A program made the translations under genes and the position numbers. Below, one piece after another: positions 1 to 4,468 of a stretch of 7,479 nt of DNA (position 1 is its first letter; each line of letters opens with the position of its first letter). The notes beneath the pieces were generated by a model that worked only from the letters and a program-made list of their open reading frames with translations, ran no database searches and had not been told where the DNA came from. This DNA comes from Candidatus Eiseniibacteriota bacterium (GTDB lineage: Bacteria > Eisenbacteria > RBG-16-71-46 > JAFGJU01): contig JAFGJU010000121.1 of assembly GCA_016928935.1 (NCBI GenBank), forward strand, positions 1-7,479. Reading direction: 5' to 3'.

Positions 1-738
1 CGACAGCTCTCGCGCCTCCGTGCCCAGCATCCGCGCGAGAGGCTCGTTGACCGAAAGGACTCGGCCCTGTTCGTCAAGGACTAGCAGACCGCTCGCGACC
101 GTGTCCAGAAAAGTGCTCAGGCTCGCTTCCGCGGTCTCGGCTCTCTCACGCAGCATCTCTCCCAGAAGCTCCACCTCGCGGGTCTTTCTCTCCAGCTTCT
201 TGACCACGAGCACCGCCAGCGCAGCGACGGCGAACAGAAAGATGATCTTCACGCCGTGATCGGCCTCGAGCCCCGGGTGGGGACCCAGAACGCCGGCTTC
301 CACAGTGTAGAGTAGGGCGGCCACCCCCGCACCGTAGATGCATCCCGAAGCAGAAAGCGTAAAGGCCCCCACTAGAACCTCGAGAGGATACAAGAAGAAG
401 AAGATACTCTGCCCGCCGCCCGTGAAGTGCACCAGCACTGTCCAGAGGAGCATGTCCAGCGCGATTTGCACCCACTTGAAATGAGTGCGGAAGTTTCCGG
501 ACACGGTCAGCCAGTAGTAGAGGAGATTGAGGGCCGTGGCGGCGACAACGACCCAGAAGGCCGGGACGAGCCACGGTCCGGGCAAGAACCGCCCGGAGAT
601 GAGGCAGACGACCGGAACGGACGCGGCGATGATCTGCCTGATGAAGAAGGCCTGTTCGTAATGAACGACCGAAGCGTGCGACAGTCTGCGGGTGGCTTTC
701 CAGCCGCTGGACTGCATGCCGCTTGCCCCAGCGGGCAT
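1..738 (-). CDS. Membrane sensor histidine kinase, PilS/NtrB-like, N-terminal part (3' end outside window)
   Basis: The minus-strand frame is open from an ATG at 738 to the window edge, giving 246 residues without a stop. GGAGG at 745-749 lies 6 bases before the ATG and fixes the start. About six hydrophobic segments are visible, roughly residues 32-50, 54-77, 89-105, 110-130, 131-150 and 163-180. They include HFTGGGQS followed by FFFLYPLE, a pattern typical of the membrane sensor of PilS-type kinases. A charged, probably coiled-coil linker (about 181-207) leads into the start of a PAS domain (LDTVASGLLVLDEQGRVLSV, from 211). In this family PAS, HisKA and ATPase domains follow, and the partner is usually an NtrC-type sigma-54 activator. 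Those parts lie beyond the left edge, so kinase activity is inferred from architecture. The signal is unknown. A simple aag repeat near 391-403 encodes the Phe run. Confidence 0.8.
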   Translation of the reverse strand, partial: MPAGASGMQSSGWKATRRLSHASVVHYEQAFFIRQIIAASVPVVCLISGRFLPGPWLVPAFWVVVAATALNLLYYWLTVSGNFRTHFKWVQIALDMLLWTVLVHFTGGGQSIFFFLYPLEVLVGAFTLSASGCIYGAGVAALLYTVEAGVLGPHPGLEADHGVKIIFLFAVAALAVLVVKKLERKTREVELLGEMLRERAETAEASLSTFLDTVASGLLVLDEQGRVLSVNEPLARMLGTEARELS

Positions 739-744
739 CACCAA

Positions 745-749
745 CCTCC
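745..749 (-). promoter_or_regulatory. Ribosome binding site of the sensor kinase gene
   Basis: GGAGG read on the minus strand, 6 bases before the ATG at 738. It selects this ATG over the GTG and TTG codons further upstream in the same frame, which stays open back to a stop near 855. No comparable site was seen for those upstream codons. Confidence 0.7.
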
Positions 750-757
750 AGGGCACC

Positions 758-775
758 GCCGTGCCGGCACACGGC
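758..775 (-). other. Hairpin just before the kinase ribosome binding site
   Basis: Perfect 6-base inverted repeat GCCGTG / CACGGC with a 6-base loop (TGCCGG). It ends 8 bases before the GGAGG at 745-749. It is close enough to affect translation initiation, but a stem this short is common in GC-rich DNA, so function is only a possibility. Confidence 0.35.
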
Positions 776-1030
776 GCAAGAGTTGGCTCCGGCAACCCAG
801 ATGAGAGTTCGATTAGCTGGACGATCAGCGCGATGACGGAAGCTAACGGGGGCTTTCAGCTCGGGTCGGGAGAAAGGTCAATGGCGCCACAGCAGCCCGG
901 GCGCGTCGATTCCGCGTCGCGATTCTGTCATGCCGTGCGCTTGCGCCGCGACCCTCGAGGGCCCGCCGGCTTCCCGACGGACGGAGGGTCCGTTGGCTCC
1001 TGTCGCACGACAGCGACGGAATCATAAGGC

Positions 1031-1059
1031 ATGCTAGCACATATGTGATGGGAAGTCAA
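1031..1059 (-). promoter_or_regulatory. Possible sigma-70 promoter for the kinase gene
   Basis: TTGACT (1054-1059) and TAGCAT (1031-1036) on the minus strand, with a 17-base spacer. The -35 matches the consensus at five of six bases and the -10 at four of six. Transcription would begin near 1024, giving a leader of about 285 bases. It lies between the end of the DinB-like gene and the kinase gene, where a promoter would be expected. Confidence 0.4.
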
Positions 1060-1117
1060 GTCCGTCACGAACTTAGAGTGCCGGGCGTGAGGTGACTGAC
1101 GGCGGGGGCGCCCAGGG

Positions 1118-1573
1118 TCACAGAAGGTCCACGACCGGCGGCACTACCCCGTTCTCTCTCATCAGGATACAGACCTGTCCGCGGTGATGGATCTCGTGGG
1201 TAAGAAAGTGCCAGAGGATCGTCTCCACTTCTATCACGCCTCCGGCGTCCCCGGGCACCGCGCGCGTCTCCCGCAGCGTCTCCGCGGACGCCGCGGACAA
1301 GAACCTCCGGGTGCGCTCGCGAATCCCGTTCCAGTCCGCTTCCAGTGCCTCGACGGCCGAGTATTTCTCGGGCGTGTACTTGCGGTGTTTCTCACCCAGG
1401 ACCACGGAGCCCATCCAGTAGTCTTCAGCATCCATCATGTGGACGAGCAGATCCCTGACGGAGGGGAGCCCCGGTTTCCTGGCTACGAAGCTCGCGCCGT
1501 CCATCTTTTCCGCCACGGCCAGAATCCTCCTTCTGGATGACTCCGCGTGCTCGAACATCTCCTTGATCGTCAT
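1118..1573 (-). CDS. DinB-superfamily protein (putative metal-dependent enzyme)
   Basis: A 151-residue protein with the compact four-helix layout and length of the DinB/DUF664 superfamily. The expected metal-binding histidines are visible: H45 in LLVHMMDAEDYW, and H126 and H130 in THEIHHRGQV, close to the family HxxxHRGQ signature. Members bind a divalent metal; some are thiol-dependent transferases (for example with bacillithiol or mycothiol), many are damage- or stress-induced, and most have no known substrate. This is not DNA polymerase IV, which shares the name. The ATG at 1573 is supported by GGGAG 7 bases upstream. The gene is transcribed away from the glycosyltransferase-like gene across a 133-base divergent region in which I could not identify a convincing promoter. 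It appears to be a single-gene unit. No signal peptide, so cytoplasmic. The family call is strong; the reaction is unknown. Confidence 0.85.
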   Translation of the reverse strand: MTIKEMFEHAESSRRRILAVAEKMDGASFVARKPGLPSVRDLLVHMMDAEDYWMGSVVLGEKHRKYTPEKYSAVEALEADWNGIRERTRRFLSAASAETLRETRAVPGDAGGVIEVETILWHFLTHEIHHRGQVCILMRENGVVPPVVDLL

Positions 1574-1692
1574 GCGCCCTCTCCCGCCCGGTTGACCGGT
1601 GCGCGTGTCGGCCAGCGATACCGCTGTGTGTCTGGCATGCGCGTTGCAGTAATCTTAACACTCGCCGGAAGCGTTTCGCGCGTCCCAAACAT

Positions 1693-1697
1693 GGAGG
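1693..1697 (+). promoter_or_regulatory. Ribosome binding site of the glycosyltransferase-like gene
   Basis: GGAGG lies 9 bases before a TTG at 1707 and 15 bases before an in-frame GTG at 1713. The spacing favours the TTG. The ATG at 1691 is in another frame. Confidence 0.55.
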
Positions 1698-1706
1698 CCC
1701 ACTCTA

Positions 1707-2597
1707 TTGTCAGTGGCACTTGAAGATACAGTCGAGGCGATGTTGGAGGAGCTCGCCTCCGGGGCATCCGTCCCGCAGCCTGAGCCGGTCAGACCGTTGC
1801 AGGATGCAACGCGGGACGACCGTCCTCTGGTATCAGTGATAGTACCCGCGAACGGCTCACCAGACGGATTGCCAAACGTCCTCGACAGACTCGTCGAGGC
1901 CGTCGGGGCGCTCCGCAACAAGCTCGGCAAGCGCGCGGAGGTAATCGTGTCGGGCTACGGCGAGAGCTCTTCACGCATCGTGTACGCTGAGGAATTCGAC
2001 GCCAGAGTCGTCTCCAGGAACCTACCCACGCTGTCGGCGGCCGTGAACGCCGGAGCCGCGACGGCCCGGGGAAGTCTCCTCGTCCTCCTCGACCCACACC
2101 TTACGCCGAGGGAAGAGTGTCTCTGTCACATCTGTGAGGCTTTGCGCGACGCGGACACGCTGGGCGGAGGCACGGCAGTGAGCGTCAAGAGCAGGGGCCT
2201 CGCCTCGACGCTGGCGGCGTTCGTGACGCGAATACCACTCCGCCTGCACGGCCTGAGTCTCGGGGTCTACTTCGTCCGCAAGTCGGCCTTCGACGGCCTG
2301 GGCGGCTTCAGCGAATCCACGCTGTCAAGCGAGACCCTGGAATTCGCGCTGAGACTGAAGAGGCACGCCGCCGACACCGGAAAGCGGCTCGCCAACATAA
2401 AGATGGTGTGCGCAACGGCCCCCGGCAGCTCCTACGCAAGACTGAGCGCCAAAGAGTGGTGCATGCTCCTCTTTGTCCCGCTTCTGCGCCGCCGCTGGTT
2501 CGCCGCGCGGCCCTACAGGACTCATTGGGGCTGGCCTCCCGGCGCAGGCAACGGGACACGCGCTACTGCTGGAGCAACGAGTCTATCAGGCCGATGA
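1707..2597 (+). CDS. Glycosyltransferase family 2-like protein with degenerate motifs
   Basis: 296 residues starting at TTG, chosen for its GGAGG. After about 40 residues with no recognised motif, the GT-A fold of family 2 is seen in order: first strand LVSVIVPANGS (41-51), second strand EVIVSGYGESSS (78-89), the conserved-type NAGAATARGSLLVLLD (114-129), and a late GVYFVRKSAFDGLGGFSE (186-203). Family 2 enzymes transfer a sugar from a nucleotide-sugar to an acceptor, using an Asp pair after strand two and a DXD motif. Here the first is SGYGES and the second reads D129-P-H131, while the usual acidic ED near the end is SET (208-210). Metal and nucleotide binding may therefore be lost or altered. 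A moderately hydrophobic stretch (252-260) near the C-terminus could touch the membrane. The last 35 bases overlap the convergent coiled-coil gene. No sugar-pathway neighbours are present, so the substrate is unknown. Codon use looks like its neighbours, arguing against decay. Confidence 0.7.
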   Translation: MSVALEDTVEAMLEELASGASVPQPEPVRPLQDATRDDRPLVSVIVPANGSPDGLPNVLDRLVEAVGALRNKLGKRAEVIVSGYGESSSRIVYAEEFDARVVSRNLPTLSAAVNAGAATARGSLLVLLDPHLTPREECLCHICEALRDADTLGGGTAVSVKSRGLASTLAAFVTRIPLRLHGLSLGVYFVRKSAFDGLGGFSESTLSSETLEFALRLKRHAADTGKRLANIKMVCATAPGSSYARLSAKEWCMLLFVPLLRRRWFAARPYRTHWGWPPGAGNGTRATAGATSLSGR

Positions 2598-3006
2598 CCT
2601 CGGCAATCCTGCCCGTCACGGCCACGTCGTTCCCGTCCAGACCAGCCTGAATGTCTCCCAGGCCGGCCTGCACCGGCGCCAGCTTCTCAGAGAACTCGGG
2701 GGCGTATCCCGACTCCGTGGCCGCTCCGCTGAAGGCGACCTTCGCGTTGTCGAACGCCTCGTTCGCCTTTCCGAAGTCTCTCCGTTCCGCATTGGTCTTT
2801 GTCTCGACGAGAGCCCACCTGCACTTTGCCAGCTCTTTCTGAGTCTTGGCCCTGGCAGTCTCGGCCTGACAGTTCTCGAGATCGGTCTTGACCGCACCCA
2901 GTTCCTTCTGTACGTCGGCCACCCGCTTCGAGCCCATCAAGAAACCCACAAACAGCGCCACCACGAAGACGATGATAACGAGAATGACTATTCTACCGCC
3001 GCTCAT
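2563..3006 (-). CDS. Membrane-anchored coiled-coil protein, unrecognised
   Basis: 147 residues. I do not recognise a family. The start is ATG at 3006, because GGAGG (3012-3016) lies 5 bases upstream; a GTG at 3018 would overlap that site. A single transmembrane helix (about 5-24, rich in Val, Ile, Phe) is followed by a charged heptad-like stretch (about 28-75) likely to form a coiled coil, with cysteines at 46 and 62. Three further amphipathic helices (about 77-95, 104-124, 127-147) complete the protein. With the short N-terminus inside, most of the chain would sit in the periplasm. It follows the barrel gene on the same strand after 128 bases and lacks an obvious promoter, so co-transcription is likely. 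Its 3' end runs into the convergent glycosyltransferase-like gene. A structural or tethering role in the envelope is an inference only. Confidence 0.75.
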   Translation of the reverse strand: MSGGRIVILVIIVFVVALFVGFLMGSKRVADVQKELGAVKTDLENCQAETARAKTQKELAKCRWALVETKTNAERRDFGKANEAFDNAKVAFSGAATESGYAPEFSEKLAPVQAGLGDIQAGLDGNDVAVTGRIAEVIGLIDSLLQQ

Positions 3007-3011
3007 TTTTA

Positions 3012-3016
3012 CCTCC
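3012..3016 (-). promoter_or_regulatory. Ribosome binding site of the coiled-coil protein gene
   Basis: GGAGG on the minus strand, 5 bases before ATG 3006. It shortens the longest possible frame (GTG at 3018) by four residues. Confidence 0.7.
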
Positions 3017-3074
3017 ACTCCGGCCGCCGGGCCGTCGCCTTTCGTCGCACGCAGCCGGGTACGCTTCCGCGCAA

Positions 3075-3093
3075 GCGCGCGCGGTGCGCGCGC
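3075..3093 (-). other. GC-alternating perfect hairpin between barrel and coiled-coil genes
   Basis: Eight bases of alternating GC (3075-3082), a 3-base spacer, and the same eight bases again (3086-3093). Because the arm is self-complementary, the two copies form a perfect 8-pair all-GC stem with a 3-base loop. It sits in the 128-base gap, 42 bases after the barrel stop codon. No run of T follows, so it is not a standard terminator. It could slow transcription, protect the upstream message from 3' decay, or favour left-handed DNA. Confidence 0.5.
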
Positions 3094-3134
3094 GGTTGTG
3101 TTGTCCTCTGGGCCGCCTCGCGCCCTGCGGGCAA

Positions 3135-3662
3135 TTAGAAGTAGTAACGACCAGCTATTCCGAGGAACAGCTTCGACATGTCGTCGTTGACGCCCCAGAC
3201 TTTCACTCTGTTGTCGTCGCTCTCGGTCAGGGTTTTTATGTAGCCGATGTGCATCCCGAGGCTGGTGCTCGAGCCGAAGAAGTGCTCCAGGCCTACGAGC
3301 ACGTTAACGGCGATGGCATCTGTGCTCTTGCCGTCGTCGTCGATCCAGTACTGGTTTATGCCGGCACTCGCAATCGGAACGGTCTTGTCCGGTCCCGGCT
3401 CAAGCATGTTCAGCCGGAACTGGCCGCCAAAAGTGATGAGGTCGGGGACGAAGCCGAACCCCAGGCCGGCGGACATCCAGCAATTGAAATGACTGGCCAC
3501 GTCCACTCCCACGACATAGGGCATCCCCAGGTGCACGCCCATGCTGAACGACCTGTCGGGAGAGGTCTGTGCAACGGACCAGTCCTCGTAGTCCTGGCCG
3601 TAGCACGTGCACGAAACCGCCAAGACCAGCACGGCTGCCATCACAAGAGACTTACTGCGCAT
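3135..3662 (-). CDS. Small outer-membrane beta-barrel candidate
   Basis: 175 residues starting at ATG with AGGAG 8 bases upstream. Residues 1 to about 23 form a signal peptide: basic start MRSKS, hydrophobic VMAAVLVLAV, then a polar end near CYGQ. Cleavage there leaves a mature chain of about 150 residues. The mature chain alternates polar and hydrophobic residues in short strands with Gly and aromatic residues (for example SAGLGFGFVP 64-73, TFGGQFRLNM 77-86, IAVNVLVGLEHFFG 117-130, SLGMHIGYIKTL 134-145) and ends GRYYF. A terminal Phe with aromatic residues before it is the classic signal for outer-membrane barrel assembly by the Bam complex. The size suits an eight-strand barrel. No specific family is recognised and the role is unknown. 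It heads a probable two-gene unit with the coiled-coil protein, driven by the promoter at 3761-3789. C18 is not in a good lipobox. Confidence 0.75.
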   Translation of the reverse strand: MRSKSLVMAAVLVLAVSCTCYGQDYEDWSVAQTSPDRSFSMGVHLGMPYVVGVDVASHFNCWMSAGLGFGFVPDLITFGGQFRLNMLEPGPDKTVPIASAGINQYWIDDDGKSTDAIAVNVLVGLEHFFGSSTSLGMHIGYIKTLTESDDNRVKVWGVNDDMSKLFLGIAGRYYF

Positions 3663-3760
3663 GTCGAGCTCTCCTTTCGCTTGACTCTGACCCTGTAAGA
3701 CGGAATTCTCGGACGCGTCCGCCGCAAGCCGCGTGCGAAAGCTGTCGCCCTTCGTGCCGA

Positions 3761-3789
3761 ATGATAGCAGTATCGCTCGACCGCGTCAA
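3761..3789 (-). promoter_or_regulatory. Sigma-70 promoter for the barrel and coiled-coil genes
   Basis: Minus-strand TTGACG (3784-3789) and TATCAT (3761-3766) with an exact 17-base spacer; each hexamer matches the consensus at five of six bases. Transcription would start near 3754, leaving a leader of about 90 bases. This is the best promoter match in the window. It lies 37 bases after the stop codon of the upstream YfiM-like gene, so the barrel gene need not depend on that gene's transcript. Confidence 0.6.
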
Positions 3790-3826
3790 CCGAGCGGGCG
3801 ACGTGTGCGGAGCCAAAGCGACAACG

Positions 3827-4258
3827 TCAATCGCCGAACGCTTGAATCACCACGACTGCCGCCACCAGTCCGACGGCGTCCGCCACCAGGTCGCCTTTGC
3901 TGGCCCCCCGCCGTGACGCCGGCGTCTTGAACCAAAGGTCCCACAGCTCTTTTGCCGCTGATAGCCCGACGGCCCAGGCCACGCCGGTGTCGAGCCTGTC
4001 AGTCGCCGCTTCACCGGTCAGCACGATTGCGTATGAGGCCAGGAGATGGAGTCTCTTGTCCGGCGCACGCCAACCGGTCTCCATCGAGTCAGGCAGCCAG
4101 AATCCGGGGGCACGGCCCGCCCCCCCGGCCCCGGCCGCCCATTCGGAGCCGTCGTGCGGGCCCGCGCCTTCGCAGACTCCGATGTGCGCTGCGACAGTGA
4201 GCAGTGCCACGGACAGAAGCGTCCCGACGAGGGCACCGACAACGCTGTTTGTCTTCAT
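3827..4258 (-). CDS. YfiM/DUF2279-like envelope protein
   Basis: 143 residues. The C-terminal part carries the pattern I associate with the YfiM/DUF2279 group: DKRLHLLASY (67-76), a TGEA turn (81-84), KELWD (103-107), and GDLVADAVG (122-130), separated by hydrophobic helices. The function of this group is unknown. The N-terminus has a hydrophobic stretch (6-24) that serves as signal peptide or anchor. C29 follows IGV, an imperfect lipobox, so lipidation as in E. coli YfiM is uncertain. A Gly/Ala-rich linker (about 41-52) separates it from the conserved part. Only the ATG at 4258 is plausible, yet there is no Shine-Dalgarno before it. The candidate promoter at 4269-4296 would start the message about four bases upstream, suggesting a leaderless transcript. 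It is divergent from the hydrolase gene and followed by the barrel gene on the same strand. Confidence 0.7.
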   Translation of the reverse strand: MKTNSVVGALVGTLLSVALLTVAAHIGVCEGAGPHDGSEWAAGAGGAGRAPGFWLPDSMETGWRAPDKRLHLLASYAIVLTGEAATDRLDTGVAWAVGLSAAKELWDLWFKTPASRRGASKGDLVADAVGLVAAVVVIQAFGD

Positions 4259-4268
4259 GGAGAGACAC

Positions 4269-4296
4269 AGTATCAGCTTGAAAGGCGCTCTGGCAA
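4269..4296 (-). promoter_or_regulatory. Possible promoter of the YfiM-like gene
   Basis: Minus-strand TTGCCA (4291-4296, five of six) and GATACT (4269-4274, four of six, preceded by T) with a 16-base spacer. The predicted start near 4262 is about four bases before the ATG, which agrees with the missing ribosome binding site. Confidence 0.35.
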
Positions 4297-4323
4297 TCCG
4301 ATTGTGACGCGCGCAGTGGCGGA

Positions 4324-4352
4324 TTGACTTGGACGGGGCCGCCCTATAGACT
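4324..4352 (+). promoter_or_regulatory. Sigma-70 promoter of the hydrolase gene
   Basis: TTGACT (4324-4329) with TAGACT (4347-4352) at a 17-base spacing, or TATAGA (4345-4350) at 15. The start would fall around 4357-4360, about 110 bases before the TTG at 4469. It would leave the alternative upstream TTG (4355) at or before the start of the message. Confidence 0.5.
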
Positions 4353-4458
4353 CATTGAGTGAGGCTCGGTCGGAGCTTGCAGGCCCGCCCGCCTGCGGCG
4401 CGGATGGGGCGGCCTCGGGCCCGAAGCGCGCTACCCTGCAGACAATCCCGGCAAGACT

Positions 4459-4463
4459 GGAGG
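4459..4463 (+). promoter_or_regulatory. Ribosome binding site deciding the hydrolase start
   Basis: GGAGG, 5 bases before TTG 4469. The longer reading from TTG 4355 has no such site and would put 38 extra residues before the signal peptide. Confidence 0.65.
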
Positions 4464-4468
4464 CGGCA

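Larger units (their letters stand above)
739..1030 (-). other. Gene-free leader region of the kinase gene with competing inverted repeats
   Basis: No convincing gene lies here; short open frames on both strands have no recognisable protein character. Read on the minus strand, the 5' part holds several inverted repeats. CTGTC/GACAG (1000-1004 with 1009-1013) is enclosed by TCCGT/ACGGA (989-993 with 1016-1020). The same 989-993 segment can instead pair with 981-985. A 7-base pair set (950-956 with 984-990) and a palindrome CCCTCGAGGG (952-961) overlap these. The pairings exclude one another, as in attenuator-type leaders, but each stem is only 5-7 pairs. It could be chance in GC-rich sequence. 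Confidence 0.3.

Noticed and set aside
391..405. Short aag tandem repeat
   Set aside because: It encodes a Phe run within a membrane segment of the kinase and needs no other explanation.
146..772. 208-codon minus-strand frame overlapping the kinase gene
   Set aside because: Arg/Gly/His-rich with no membrane or domain pattern; the neighbouring frame encodes the membrane segments and PAS start with a good ribosome binding site.
843..1040. 65-codon minus-strand frame in the region before the kinase
   Set aside because: Arg- and Ser-rich with no conserved character and no Shine-Dalgarno; it overlaps the predicted promoter and structured leader.
1083..1113. GGGCG/CGCCC inverted repeat downstream of the DinB-like gene as a terminator
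   Set aside because: Only five pairs around a 21-base loop and no T-run; too weak to call.
1592..1620. TTGACC at 1592-1597 as a -35 element for the glycosyltransferase-like gene
   Set aside because: No acceptable -10 hexamer at 16-19 bases; the nearest candidates match at three or fewer positions.
2473..3138. 221-codon plus-strand frame across the coiled-coil gene
   Set aside because: No recognisable features; the opposite frame has a ribosome binding site, transmembrane helix and coiled coil.
3084..3698. 204-codon plus-strand frame across the barrel gene
   Set aside because: The minus-strand reading has a signal peptide, barrel-like strands and terminal Phe; the plus-strand protein has none of these.
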